Positions 37,539 to 47,565 are shown, counted from the first letter of the stretch. The stretch is 64,000 nt of DNA from Pseudoalteromonas phenolica (GCF_005876835.1 NZ_PPSW01000007.1:186001-250000), one strand, 5' to 3'. Numbers and translations are program-made. Notes: generated from the sequence alone by a model not told the origin.

Positions 37539-38249
37539 ATGCTAAAAACCCTTTTACCTCTAAGCGCAGCAATTTTATTAAGTGGTTGTATTGTTCATGT
37601 TAAAAATGGCCCGGGCAGCGCACCTAAGTATTTTGATAATCAACAACTCACTCTAAGTGCCGCAAACCTAAAACTATTAGAAACCGAAGCTGGCGCTGGT
37701 AATTTATCAATTGTTGGTAGCGACAGCGCCACTGACATTACCGTAGATGCAGAGATTTTTGCTTACAGCGCTGATGACTTCACACTCACACTAGAAGACA
37801 AAGGCAGCAGAGCCGAGCTGGTTGCAAGAGCAAGTAATTCAAATAATTGGCAAGTAAATAGCCCTGGACCTAAAATCAATCTAACTATTACAGTACCGAG
37901 TAGCTTGGGTCTGATCATTGACGACGGCTCTGGCAGTATTGATATCAAACAAGTGAATGGTGACATTGAAATCGACGATGGTTCTGGCAGCATAGAAATC
38001 TCAGGAGGTAAGCATATCGAGATTGAAGATGGCTCAGGCAGCATTACCGTAAACAACACTCAGGGCGACCTAAAAGTTGATGATGGCAGCGGCGATATTT
38101 ATGCTAATGAAGTATTAGGCACAGTCACCATTGACGACGGCTCAGGCAGTATCAGTGTAAATGGTGCTGGTGCTTTAGTCATTGAAGATTCAGGTTCAGG
38201 CGGTTTGCAAATCAAGAACATCAAGGGCAAAGTTGAGATTGACGAGTAA
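37539..38249 (+). CDS. DUF4097-like beta-helical lipoprotein with DGSG repeats
   Basis: A 236-residue lipoprotein. The signal peptide ends at the lipobox LSGC (Cys17). The C-terminal half (about 128-236) is made of six imperfect repeats of about 19 residues with the core DDGSGSI, alternating with short hydrophobic strands, as expected for a beta-helix. It resembles DUF4097/adhesin-like proteins of unknown function. A TAGGA ribosome site and a clear promoter are upstream; it is followed by the hairpin-forming repeat at 38268. Confidence 0.8.
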   Translation: MLKTLLPLSAAILLSGCIVHVKNGPGSAPKYFDNQQLTLSAANLKLLETEAGAGNLSIVGSDSATDITVDAEIFAYSADDFTLTLEDKGSRAELVARASNSNNWQVNSPGPKINLTITVPSSLGLIIDDGSGSIDIKQVNGDIEIDDGSGSIEISGGKHIEIEDGSGSITVNNTQGDLKVDDGSGDIYANEVLGTVTIDDGSGSISVNGAGALVIEDSGSGGLQIKNIKGKVEIDE

Positions 38250-38267
38250 CCTATAAACTTAGCAACC

Positions 38268-38320
38268 AGCTCTCTTATACCAATCCTTTTAATTAAGAGA
38301 GCTGTTTTGAGGATTGGTAT
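38268..38320. repeat. Short palindromic repeat, ATACCAATCC family
   Basis: ATACCAATCC (38277-38286) and GGATTGGTAT (38311-38320) are a perfect 10-bp inverted repeat. AGCTCTCTT/AAGAGAGCT (38268-38276 and 38295-38303) form an overlapping stem followed by GTTTTG. It may end the lipoprotein transcript. The outer ends and the TTAATTAAG piece match the longer element at 49390-49551, so this looks like an internally deleted copy. Confidence 0.75.
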
Positions 38321-38399
38321 GAATAGTCTGGCCATCCGTCGCATTGACTGATGGCCCAATAACAAACAATTAAATATATCAGCGATACAAGGAGCAAGC

Positions 38400-38726
38400 A
38401 TGGAAGTTATCATTGAAGTACGTCAAAAGTCAGTGTCAATAAAACAAATCTTAATGGTGGTTGTGTCTATTATTTGTATGACATTAACCGCTTACATATC
38501 GTCTTTGTTTATGGCTGACTTTGATAGATTTAACCTGCAAGCAAATGAAAAGCTCGCATTTGTGTTCGGCAGCGCTCTAGCACTTCCTTTAGCAAGCTTA
38601 ATTATTTCGCAATTATTAATTGAATATCGTGGCCTAAAAAATGCGATTAAAGCTGTATTTTATTCTTCGGTACTGGTTTTAGCAGCCCAAACCCCAGTTG
38701 TATTTCAACTTATCAGTAAGGTTTAG
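38400..38726 (+). CDS. Small membrane protein, unrecognised
   Basis: A 108-residue protein with three hydrophobic segments (about 18-37, 51-67 and 81-101) and a charged N-terminus. Good ribosome site AAGGAGCAAGC before the ATG. No family recognised; a DUF2798-like protein was considered, but the fit is weak. It lies between the DGSG lipoprotein and the convergent manB gene. Confidence 0.65.
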   Translation: MEVIIEVRQKSVSIKQILMVVVSIICMTLTAYISSLFMADFDRFNLQANEKLAFVFGSALALPLASLIISQLLIEYRGLKNAIKAVFYSSVLVLAAQTPVVFQLISKV

Positions 38727-38758
38727 CACTTTTTATAGACAGTGTAGCAAAGTGAATG

Positions 38759-40207
38759 TCACTTCGTTGTTGCTGCCTGTTCAGTTAAATAGCTCAATTT
38801 GGCTTTTAAGCAATCCATTAATGTTTCGGCTCTTTTTCCAGAGTCAGACTCAACATAACAGCGCATTTCAGGTGCATTACCTGAACAGCGAAAATGCACT
38901 ATGTCTTTGTTACTCAGAATCAATCGAGTACCGTCAGTATTATCGAACTCAATGACACGATATTTAATATCCAATTCGGCAAGTAAACGTGCTGTATCGC
39001 TTTGTAGCGCCTTTAAGAAAGCAAGCCCAACATGAGAAGGCACATGTTCTACTTTGCCACTGGCAGTATAGCGTTTTGCTAAACCCGACATCATTTTAGA
39101 TATTGGCTGCTTAGCTAATTGAGCTAAAACAACTAAAATAGGTAATAAGGCATCTCGGGTTGGCAGCGCAGATAATAACTTACCGTCTTCATCAATATCG
39201 CTTGCAAGTAAATACCCGCCGTTTGCTTCAAATCCAGCTACTTTTTTGTGCTGCTTTTGTAATTGTACAAATGCCTCAATAACAAACGGAGAGCCTATTT
39301 TTGTTCTCGCCACTTGCTTAAAACAACCACTCAACTCAATCGCTGAATTGCAATTAATGGGCACGCTTAGAGCTTCTATTTTTAAAAATTGACTAACCAT
39401 TAAACCGAGTACATCGCCTCTAAGCCAATTACCACACTCATCCGCCACAAGTGGTCTGTCGCCATCACCATCAGTAGAAATAATGGCATCTAGATTGAGT
39501 TCATTAGCCCAAATTTTGGCTGTTTGCTGATCTTCTTTACTTACCGCTTCGGTGTCGATTGGCACAAAGGTGTCGCTCCTGCCAAGCTCAACAACGGTTG
39601 CATCCAATTGCTGGAGTAGTCTGAGGTATAGATCTCGACCTGCACTTGAATGGGTATAAACGCCTATTCGCTTAGCTGTTAAATTCAGCTCAGAAAAGTA
39701 ATTTAAATAACGATTGATATAGGTATTTGTAGCTGACTCACATTCAATTAACTCTGGAGCACTCAGTTCATCAGGAAGCTCGATGTATTGACTTAAAATA
39801 CCTTGCTCATCAAACTTGCTGATCTCGCCTTCTGGGTAATAAAACTTCAAACCATTTCGATCAAACGGAATATGACTGCCTGTTACCATGATACAAGCCT
39901 CCCCTCTCTGCATTGCGGCATAGGCTAAGGCAGGTGTAGGTAAGACCCCATGAAACTTATAATCCAGACCCAATGCTATTAGACCCGAAGCAACACCTTG
40001 GGCCATCTCGTAGCTGCTAGGGCGATTATCAATACCAATAGCGACACACAGGTTGTCATCGCTTAATTTATCGCAACGCTTACCATGCTCAATGAAAGCC
40101 ATTGCGAACGCAACACACACATTTTGCGAAAAATCTTCGGTTAAACCACGCGCACCACTGGTGCCAAATTTAATGGAAGTATTTTGAATGAGCTTTGAGA
40201 CATTCAC
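38759..40207 (-). CDS. manB: Phosphomannomutase
   Basis: Converts mannose-6-P to mannose-1-P. The 482-residue alpha-D-phosphohexomutase has the phosphoserine loop MVTGSHIPFDRNGLKFY (about 104-120), where the usual TASHNP is TGSHIP. The Mg2+ loop STDGDGDRPLVADE (about 234-247), a sugar-binding FEANGGY and the phosphate-binding RCSGNAPEMR near the C-terminus are present. GTG start at 40207. It follows manC by 45 bp, so the pair makes GDP-mannose for exopolysaccharide or O-antigen, although no glycosyltransferase genes are in the window. Confidence 0.9.
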   Translation of the reverse strand: MNVSKLIQNTSIKFGTSGARGLTEDFSQNVCVAFAMAFIEHGKRCDKLSDDNLCVAIGIDNRPSSYEMAQGVASGLIALGLDYKFHGVLPTPALAYAAMQRGEACIMVTGSHIPFDRNGLKFYYPEGEISKFDEQGILSQYIELPDELSAPELIECESATNTYINRYLNYFSELNLTAKRIGVYTHSSAGRDLYLRLLQQLDATVVELGRSDTFVPIDTEAVSKEDQQTAKIWANELNLDAIISTDGDGDRPLVADECGNWLRGDVLGLMVSQFLKIEALSVPINCNSAIELSGCFKQVARTKIGSPFVIEAFVQLQKQHKKVAGFEANGGYLLASDIDEDGKLLSALPTRDALLPILVVLAQLAKQPISKMMSGLAKRYTASGKVEHVPSHVGLAFLKALQSDTARLLAELDIKYRVIEFDNTDGTRLILSNKDIVHFRCSGNAPEMRCYVESDSGKRAETLMDCLKAKLSYLTEQAATTK

Positions 40208-40252
40208 TTTTTATGGTGCCTATTAATAACTTTTCTATTGGGAAATAGCGCC

Positions 40253-41671
40253 TTATTCACGCCCATAATCATCTTCAAAACGAACAATATCACTCTCATC
40301 TAAATAGCTGCCCGACTGAACTTCTATCAGCTCTAAAGCTGTTTTACCTGGATTTTCAAGGCTATGAACGGCTGTAATAGGAATATATACAGACTGATTT
40401 TCGGTCACATACTGAACTTTGTTATCTATTGTAACTTTGGCAGTGCCACTTACCACCACCCAATGCTCTGCTCTATGGTGATGCATTTGCATTGATAAAC
40501 GTGCACCTGGATTTACTGTGATCCGCTTCACTAAAAAGCGCTCACCTTCGTCAATGGCATCAAATTTTCCCCAAGGACGGAAGACTTCACGGTGTTGATG
40601 AATTTCAGCACGAGATTTTTGTTCTAGCTGAGCAACCACTTTTTTGATCGCTTGAGTATTATTCTTATCAGCAATTAACACTGCATCTTTGGTTTGTACT
40701 ACCACCACGTCTTTTACACCAACCGTGGCTAATAGTTTATTTTCACTCAGCAACAGGCTGCCTTGAGTGCCGATTGCGATCACATCACCACCAATTACAT
40801 TTTGCTCATCATCTTTATCAAGTAGCTCCCAAAGCGCATCGAAACTGCCTACATCGCTCCATTTAGCTGCCATGGGTATCATCACCACAGCATCATTTTG
40901 TTGTGCTGTTAAAGGCTCCATGATCGCATAATCTATTGAATCACTTGGGCAAGCTAGAAAGGCTGAGGCATCTACACGCGTAAAATCTAGGTCATCTTGT
41001 TGCTTTTGCATGGCGTTAAAGCAAGCTTCAAATATGTCATGGTTAAAACGCTTTAACATGTTTAAATATACTTGGGCTTTAAACATGAAAATACCGCTAT
41101 TCCATACAAACAGGTCTGATTCAACATACCCCTTTGCAGTTACTTCATCGGGCTTTTCAACAAATTGTTTAACTGTAAAGCCCCTTTCCAAAGGCTGGTC
41201 TTTCTGGATGTAACCATAGCCAGTATGCGCAGAGGTAGGTTCGATACCAAAGGTGACTAACTTACCCTCTCCCGCACTCTCTGTGGCCAGTGTTATCGCA
41301 TTTAAAAACAGTTCAACATCGCCAATATCATGATCGGCAGGCATTACTAACAAAGTTGCATCAGGATTTGTCTCTAATGCTTTAAATGCTGCCAATGCAA
41401 TCGCGGGCGCTGTATTGCGTCCCTCTGGCTCTAAGATAATAGGTAAATGTGGTATCTCACTTAATCGCACTTGCTCAGCGGTTAAAAATCTATGCGCTTC
41501 ATTACTAATAATAATCGCGGGGTCATGTTCGAGGCCTTTTAATCTCAGCAAAGTTTGTTGCAACAAAGACTGCTCGCCAGTCAAAGGCAAAAACTGTTTG
41601 GGGTAATGAGTTCGAGACAAAGGCCACAAACGTGTGCCTGAGCCACCAGCAATAACAACGGGTACGATCAT
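40253..41671 (-). CDS. manC: Mannose-1-phosphate guanylyltransferase / mannose-6-phosphate isomerase
   Basis: A 472-residue bifunctional-type enzyme that makes GDP-mannose. The N-terminal nucleotidyltransferase has GGSGTRLWPLSR (about 9-20), MPADHDI and a KPDEVTA motif. The C-terminal type II mannose-6-P isomerase cupin (about 355-470) has RPWGKFDAI, QMHHHRAEHWVVVSGTA and the last-strand EVQSG. The domain order is that of CpsB/AlgA. First gene of manC-manB on the minus strand. Confidence 0.95.
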   Translation of the reverse strand: MIVPVVIAGGSGTRLWPLSRTHYPKQFLPLTGEQSLLQQTLLRLKGLEHDPAIIISNEAHRFLTAEQVRLSEIPHLPIILEPEGRNTAPAIALAAFKALETNPDATLLVMPADHDIGDVELFLNAITLATESAGEGKLVTFGIEPTSAHTGYGYIQKDQPLERGFTVKQFVEKPDEVTAKGYVESDLFVWNSGIFMFKAQVYLNMLKRFNHDIFEACFNAMQKQQDDLDFTRVDASAFLACPSDSIDYAIMEPLTAQQNDAVVMIPMAAKWSDVGSFDALWELLDKDDEQNVIGGDVIAIGTQGSLLLSENKLLATVGVKDVVVVQTKDAVLIADKNNTQAIKKVVAQLEQKSRAEIHQHREVFRPWGKFDAIDEGERFLVKRITVNPGARLSMQMHHHRAEHWVVVSGTAKVTIDNKVQYVTENQSVYIPITAVHSLENPGKTALELIEVQSGSYLDESDIVRFEDDYGRE

Positions 41672-41748
41672 AGTATGAATTTGGCTTTTAGATGAGGTTC
41701 ACCTCGCCATTTTAAAAGCCTTTGTGCTTAATCGCAAAACCTTAACTT

Positions 41749-42495
41749 TTAAAGTTTAAATTCGTCGATAAGGGCTAAATTTAATCGTTTATGTTTGTCG
41801 AAAGCACGCTGAAATGCGTTGATGACCACATCGGGAACGTCTTTACTAAATGCAAAATAATCTTCGACGGTGTCTAGTAGAAACACCTCATCAAAATCAT
41901 CGACTTGTAACATTTTTCTATTAATGGCTTTACGTAACCCAGCTCGAGAGATTGCCATTAACTCAACACGTTTAGCCTTAAACATTGCCAGTGCTTGATA
42001 CATATTGTTTGTTTCTACAATTTGCTCTTCGGTAAAGTGAGCATCTAATACGATTTGCTCTGTGGCATCATGGCGTATCACCGCAACCGAATGGCTATGT
42101 AGCTCAGATAGCTGCTTGGCTTTGAGTATTTTTCCTTTTTTAGCAATTAATATGTAATCAACAGAATAGATGGGACCTACCCACTTAAACTTCTCAGCTC
42201 TTTGAGGTGTTTTCGACATGGCAAATAAGACGGTGCTTGGCTTGCTGATGATTTCTTTATAACCGCGTGCCCAAGGCACTACTTTTATGGGCTGTGCTTT
42301 AATTCCTAATTCTTGCCATATTGCCCGCAGCATTCTCACAGAGATCCCTCGCAATACCTCCCCCTCATAAAATACCGATGGCGGATAATCTTCAGCGTAG
42401 TAGGTTAAAGATGTAGGTAAATCTACCTGCTTTTCAGGCTCGGCCCATAAAGAAAATGAAACGCTCAATAAAACAACAAGTACTCGAATATACAA
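41749..42495 (-). CDS. Periplasmic solute-binding family 3-like protein
   Basis: A 248-residue secreted protein (signal peptide about 1-18, ending WA-E). Its SBP_bac_3-like pattern is LTYYAEDYPPSVFYEGEVLRGISVRMLRAIWQELGI at the N-terminus and an intermediate MSKTPQRAEKFKWVGPIY. Such orphan proteins in Pseudoalteromonas-like bacteria often have no ABC permease. None is present here, so transport is doubtful and a sensory or binding role is possible. Its ATG lies one base after the stop codon of the prenyltransferase gene, so the two are co-transcribed. Confidence 0.8.
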   Translation of the reverse strand: MYIRVLVVLLSVSFSLWAEPEKQVDLPTSLTYYAEDYPPSVFYEGEVLRGISVRMLRAIWQELGIKAQPIKVVPWARGYKEIISKPSTVLFAMSKTPQRAEKFKWVGPIYSVDYILIAKKGKILKAKQLSELHSHSVAVIRHDATEQIVLDAHFTEEQIVETNNMYQALAMFKAKRVELMAISRAGLRKAINRKMLQVDDFDEVFLLDTVEDYFAFSKDVPDVVINAFQRAFDKHKRLNLALIDEFKL

Positions 42496-42496
42496 A

Positions 42497-43399
42497 TCAG
42501 ATAGGCCCGTTTAAAAGGAGTATGACCGACAAAACAAGAGGCAATAAGTTCGCTGCAACAACGTTTAACGCCATACTTTGGGGATGTTTTGCTATATCAT
42601 GTTTCAACTTTGCTAATTTAGGAATAGCCAAAAAGTTTAATAGTAAAATAGGCGTCAACCAGATGGCATTAAGAGGCAAGACTGACAAATACAATGCTAA
42701 AGCCATAAAAAGTAATGCCAAAGCTGCTGATACCGAAAAACAGATAATAGCCGCGCTCACTGAGTAAGAAATTGCAAAATGCTTACGACCTACTTGTTGA
42801 TCAGCTTTAATATCAGGTAATTGATTCACTAGCAGCAGGTTATTAATGGTGAAGAAAGGAATAAGCGCTATCAACAACACTTGCCAATTCAGTGTTAGTC
42901 CTTGCGTAATGTAGCTGCCCAATACCATCAGTAATGCAAACCCTAAGCCCGGTGATATTAAACATAACCAAGGGTGTCGATTTAAGGTGTTTGTGTAAGT
43001 AACAATAACTGCAATCCCCAGTAAACCTATCATCAACATAGGCAAACCGAAGCGATACACAAAATAAATACCAATAAGAAACAAGCTACCTAATGCCAGT
43101 TGGAAAAGACTTAAAACTGACTTTTCCAATGCGCTATTTTGCTTAAGTAAGCCACTACCGCCACTAAATGGCGTTCGCTCAGTTATTAAATCTAAGCCGC
43201 TATGAAAATCTTGATACTCGTTTAATGTATTCACTGCGACCGCAGACAACACAGACCCCATGCAGGCTAAAAGAAAATGCCAGCCATGAAACTCTGCACC
43301 ATGATATTGCGCAATCGCATTACCTAAAAGCACACACAGCGGTGCTAATAGCAAGAAAGGTGGCCGTGTACTTGGTAATGCTGAGATAAAGTTTTTCAT
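42497..43399 (-). CDS. UbiA-family prenyltransferase
   Basis: A 300-residue inner-membrane enzyme with about eight helices. The Asp-rich prenyl-diphosphate site is NTLNEYQDFHSGLD (about 57-70), and a second, degenerate one is NQLPDIKADQQVG (about 192-204). It is closest in style to MenA, which prenylates 1,4-dihydroxy-2-naphthoate, but no men genes are nearby and the acceptor is unknown. It precedes the solute-binding gene by one base, an odd pairing. Confidence 0.82.
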   Translation of the reverse strand: MKNFISALPSTRPPFLLLAPLCVLLGNAIAQYHGAEFHGWHFLLACMGSVLSAVAVNTLNEYQDFHSGLDLITERTPFSGGSGLLKQNSALEKSVLSLFQLALGSLFLIGIYFVYRFGLPMLMIGLLGIAVIVTYTNTLNRHPWLCLISPGLGFALLMVLGSYITQGLTLNWQVLLIALIPFFTINNLLLVNQLPDIKADQQVGRKHFAISYSVSAAIICFSVSAALALLFMALALYLSVLPLNAIWLTPILLLNFLAIPKLAKLKHDIAKHPQSMALNVVAANLLPLVLSVILLLNGPI

Positions 43400-43535
43400 G
43401 ACTTGCCCAGTTAAGAACTAGAGTACTTAGATTAGCAAGTTTCTTTTTGTGAACATTGATTTAGCACAAGTTAATCAATAGCAGAGGTACAATGAAGTGA
43501 AGCAATCAAAGCCTAGTAGCATCCTATTTAAACAT

Positions 43536-46298
43536 TTATACAAGTAATTTCTCATGCACCTTTTCGACTGTGAATCTAAACTTTGCCCCGCCAAGTTCAG
43601 AGCGCGCACAATTGATTTCTCCACCCAAAACCTGTGATACCAGGTTAAACACAATATTAAGCCCAAGACCAACATGGCCTCTGTGACGCGCTAGTGTGTA
43701 GAAAGGGTTGAATATCTTCGTTAATTCGTTTTCAGCCACACCAATACCATTATCTTCAACAAGCACCTCATAAAAATTATTATGCTCATTACAAGATACG
43801 CTAATACTCAACTGACCATTGGGTTCAGCATGATTGATGGCGTTACTGATCAATAACTCCAAAACCTGCATTAACGGATCACTATAAGTAGTAATATTCC
43901 CGCCAAATACCCCAAGAAGCTCAACATGCTTGGGGGCTCCAGATGCTTGCCAAGCAGTTTTAAACGCAGCATTAACCAAATCAGCAAAGCTTTCATTTGC
44001 GCGCCCTTCGCCTCGTTCAGAAACAGACACTCGCTTAAATTGCTCAACCAAAGCGGAGGTGCGATTAACACCGCTAAATATTAGGTCCCCACTTTCAGCC
44101 AGAACCTTAAAACCTTCGGTTAGTTCTGCTTTAGTGATTTTATTTTCTTGTATCTTGGTATTAAGCTGCTGTAATTCAGCATGTAAATGTGTTACTGCCA
44201 TCATTGCTGTACCAAGCGGTGTATTGAGCTCATGCGCAAGCCCTGCGACTAAAGAGCCCAATGCGGCCATTTTTTCAGCTTCGACCAAACTTTGTTGTGT
44301 TGCTTTTAAGTCATTCAGTGCAACCACTAAGTCTTTGGTTCGTTGCTGAACTCTTTGCTCTAACTCAGTATTTAACACAACTAAGTCAGCCTCTTGTTGC
44401 TTCAGGATTGTAATATCGTGTTGGATCCCAGCTACCCTTAAAGGTCGGCCTTCGGAGTCAGACTCTACAACTTTGCCTTTGTCTTGTACCCAAGCCCACT
44501 CACCGGCTTTATTTTTTACACGATATGCAACTTCGAAAGCCTCTTCTTGCTGATTTTGTATTGACTCTAAATGTGCTGTTAAGCGGTGAAAATCATCTTG
44601 ATGCACGTGAGCTTTTAAGTTTTGCCAGGTTGGATCTACTTTTCCATCGGGTAATGCACTCAAGTCATCAGCATTCTCTCTCGATACAGTTTGAGTTTTT
44701 AAATCCCAGCTCCATAACACATCACCACTCGCCCAAAGTGCCAAACTTAACTTCTGCTCTTTTTCGGCTATTTCTGATTGACTTTGTTTAACTAATGTCA
44801 GCTCTCGTTTATTGACCCTTTGTCTATAAAAGTACCAAAGCAATAGCAAAAAGCTCACTACTGCGAGCATCAATAAATTTCTTTTACCGATTTTGTTATT
44901 TAATTCTGATTCGGTTAGTTTAGCTTGCTGCTTCACAAATTCTAAGTTGCGCTTGGTTTCTTCAATTTGATTCTGCACAACAAGCATTTCAACCCGCTGC
45001 TGGCTATTTAAATCAAATAATTTGTCTTTACTCTGCCTAAAAGTAACCTGCATATCATACGCCGAGCGAAAGTCCCCAATATTTGCATACACTTGAGATA
45101 ACAACTCATAGGCTTTAAACAACACCACATTTTTTTGCGCTTTTTGTGCGTACTCAATTGCTTCTTTTAACAGAGATACTGCCGACTGATACTGCTGAGT
45201 TTGCATCGCTAGGTTAGCTTGCTCCACTAACCCTTCAGCTATACGAGATGCAGAGTTTCGTTTTCGGTAGGTTTCCATGGCCATCGCTAAAATGCGTTCA
45301 GCATCTTCATAACGCCTCTCGATGATCGCTATCCGTCCTAAGTACAAATTGGTTGAACCAAGTAGCATTCGATTATTTAATTTATTCGCCAACTCCTCTG
45401 CTTTTGCTAAGTAAGATTTTGCTGTTGCTAAATCTCCAGCTAATCGGTGGGTTTCACCCAAATTATTAAATGAATAGACCATGCCCCGCTCGTAGCCAAT
45501 CTCACGTTTGAGCTCAAGTGATTTGGTATGCATCTCAATGGCTTCTTGGTGTTTTCCGAGGTCTTTATAAACAATGGCCGTGTTATTAAAAGCAATGGCT
45601 AAGCTTTTCTTATTGCCTACTTTTCTTTGTCCTTCAATCGTTTGTAATTGATAACTTAACGCGTTATCTAAATCCCCTATCGACCGATAAATTGAGCCAA
45701 TTCGACCTAAGGTATGAACAACACCCATTTCGAGATCGATCGCTTTATAGTTTTCTTTGGCATTCAATAACCATTCAAACGCACGGGTAAACTTTGACTG
45801 AGAGAAATAAGTCATGCCTATGGCGCTTTGTGTATCTGCTAACAACTTGTAATCGCCTTGATGCTCAATCATAGACAAAACATTAAAGCGATCGGTTAAC
45901 GCCAAATCGCTATTTGACTGCTCTTCATAGATAGTTGCTCGTTGCAATAGCGCTTCAACAGTCACATCCGATAAACCTTCAGTGGTTGATTCATTGATAA
46001 CTGTATCAAGCAAGATTAATGCATCTCGACGATTACCAATAAAGTTAAGCGCAACCCCTTGCCACAAATACAGATATAATTTTTCTTTAGGGTACTGATT
46101 AAGGGGTAAATTTGGCTTAAGTGACTCTGTGAGAGCCAGCGCCTCCCTGGCATCAACAAAAGCTTGTGATCGCATATATTGATTTAAAAGCACTAATTGC
46201 TCATGTCCTTTTGCTGCTTTCACGTCATCAACACTGAGCACATTCGCCCTCACAAAAAAGCTCATCGAAAAGAAAAAGGCGAGTAAACAATAGCGCAT
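43536..46298 (-). CDS. TPR-containing sensor histidine kinase
   Basis: A 920-residue inner-membrane kinase. A signal peptide (about 1-18) is followed by a periplasmic array of tetratricopeptide repeats (about 20-440), with repeats such as AIAFNNTAIVYKDLGKHQEAIEMHTKSL. A membrane helix (about 476-494), a PAS domain (about 525-630), a coiled coil, HisKA with GLAHELNTPLGTAMM, and HATPase with NAINHAEPNG, VEDNGIGVAENE and GHVGLGLNIV follow. There is no receiver domain and no response regulator gene beside it. The TPRs suggest that a protein or peptide is the signal. Confidence 0.92.
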   Translation of the reverse strand: MRYCLLAFFFSMSFFVRANVLSVDDVKAAKGHEQLVLLNQYMRSQAFVDAREALALTESLKPNLPLNQYPKEKLYLYLWQGVALNFIGNRRDALILLDTVINESTTEGLSDVTVEALLQRATIYEEQSNSDLALTDRFNVLSMIEHQGDYKLLADTQSAIGMTYFSQSKFTRAFEWLLNAKENYKAIDLEMGVVHTLGRIGSIYRSIGDLDNALSYQLQTIEGQRKVGNKKSLAIAFNNTAIVYKDLGKHQEAIEMHTKSLELKREIGYERGMVYSFNNLGETHRLAGDLATAKSYLAKAEELANKLNNRMLLGSTNLYLGRIAIIERRYEDAERILAMAMETYRKRNSASRIAEGLVEQANLAMQTQQYQSAVSLLKEAIEYAQKAQKNVVLFKAYELLSQVYANIGDFRSAYDMQVTFRQSKDKLFDLNSQQRVEMLVVQNQIEETKRNLEFVKQQAKLTESELNNKIGKRNLLMLAVVSFLLLLWYFYRQRVNKRELTLVKQSQSEIAEKEQKLSLALWASGDVLWSWDLKTQTVSRENADDLSALPDGKVDPTWQNLKAHVHQDDFHRLTAHLESIQNQQEEAFEVAYRVKNKAGEWAWVQDKGKVVESDSEGRPLRVAGIQHDITILKQQEADLVVLNTELEQRVQQRTKDLVVALNDLKATQQSLVEAEKMAALGSLVAGLAHELNTPLGTAMMAVTHLHAELQQLNTKIQENKITKAELTEGFKVLAESGDLIFSGVNRTSALVEQFKRVSVSERGEGRANESFADLVNAAFKTAWQASGAPKHVELLGVFGGNITTYSDPLMQVLELLISNAINHAEPNGQLSISVSCNEHNNFYEVLVEDNGIGVAENELTKIFNPFYTLARHRGHVGLGLNIVFNLVSQVLGGEINCARSELGGAKFRFTVEKVHEKLLV

Positions 46299-46549
46299 TG
46301 ATTGACTCTTTAAACCATGAACATAGTCAAAGTGTAGAGCCTAATTGGTAGGTTCGCGAATCTATCAGCATTAATTTGGTAATGCAAAATCAGCAATAAC
46401 ACATCATGGTGAGTTATTGCTCATCAAAGCATGTTTTATAAATGAACAACTAATAAAAATAGTAGGCATGACGATAGTATTAAATACCCAAAGGTTAAGT
46501 TGCGTGAAATATCAGCTATCCGTAGCTGTAACTCAAATAACGTCATCTT

Positions 46550-47413
46550 CTAACCTTTAAGGGGCAAATAGATATCAGTAATAAGGTCGCACTCATCAAC
46601 TTGGTGCACAAAATTATGATATTCGAAGAAACAGCAATAGTCGCTCGGTAGTTCACCACTTTGAGGAAGCCACTGCTGGTAAAGCCAACGTATAGTTTGC
46701 TCCATGTTATCGTGACTGCCTAAATGCCTGACTTTAGCACAGCGCATGTGTGGAATAATCCCATTTTCGACACCAAACGCGTTATCAGGTACGTCTGCGT
46801 TTACCGAGCCGCACAGCTTAAAACGAAATGCGTCTTCAGCCATCGCTTCTGGGTCACCATTTGGCATGCCAAATGTTCGACTCGAATTGAGTGGTGAAAG
46901 CCCGCTGTTTTGTCGCCAAGCGATAAACTTGCCTGCACTTTCAAATATCTGTTTTGCTGACCCTTTGTGCTCTAAAAAGGCAATTTGAGTCTGTTCAAAG
47001 TTAATTATCTCGACCTGCATGGTCTGCACTCCTAAATTTTGCGGTGAAAAGTTAAAAACGTCATACCAACTAGGCCAATTTGCAGCTTGTCTAAACTTTG
47101 AAGGGCTTTGCTCAAACGTACGCTTGAAGGCGCGAGAAAACGCTTCCGCACTGTCAAACTTTGCTTCAAGTGCAATATCAATAATTTTGATATCACGCTC
47201 AAACACCAAGCGAAAAGATGCCCGCTTTAATCGTGCCAACAAAATGTACTTGCCCACATTTACGCCCATAAAAGCCATAAATACGCGATGGAAATGAAAT
47301 TTAGATAAAGCCGCAACATCACTCAGCAAACTCACCGTTAATTCATCATCTAAATGTTGATTGATGTAATCGCAAACAAGCGAAATACGTTGCTGTAAAA
47401 GATTGCTTTGCAT
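46550..47413 (-). CDS. AraC-family regulator with GyrI-like effector domain
   Basis: A 287-residue transcription factor. The N-terminal AraC HTH pair (about 1-105) has LSKFHFHRVFMAFMGVNVGKYI and FDSAEAFSRAFKRTFEQSPSKFR. The C-terminal GyrI-like domain (about 125-285) binds small molecules in relatives such as Rob and SbmC. The frame opens with TTG at 47446, but ATG at 47413 with AGGCG upstream is preferred. No target gene is indicated by context. Confidence 0.9.
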   Translation of the reverse strand: MQSNLLQQRISLVCDYINQHLDDELTVSLLSDVAALSKFHFHRVFMAFMGVNVGKYILLARLKRASFRLVFERDIKIIDIALEAKFDSAEAFSRAFKRTFEQSPSKFRQAANWPSWYDVFNFSPQNLGVQTMQVEIINFEQTQIAFLEHKGSAKQIFESAGKFIAWRQNSGLSPLNSSRTFGMPNGDPEAMAEDAFRFKLCGSVNADVPDNAFGVENGIIPHMRCAKVRHLGSHDNMEQTIRWLYQQWLPQSGELPSDYCCFFEYHNFVHQVDECDLITDIYLPLKG

Positions 47414-47565
47414 AAAGCGCCTATGTGTTAGTAAAACTGCAGACAAGCTTAATCATATCAAAAGCCAGATACTTGATTGAGATTGCTGAATGCTACAACA
47501 ATTTTAAGAACGAGAAAGGCAATAAAAATTAGATAGGTAAAAGCAACGTCAGTCTTCAGGAGCTT

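Noticed and set aside
37763..38059. 98-residue ORF with repeated LPEPSS
   Set aside because: It is the reverse reading of the DGSG repeat DNA.
42456..42767. 103-residue plus-strand ORF
   Set aside because: Antisense to the prenyltransferase and the solute-binding protein start; no ribosome site.
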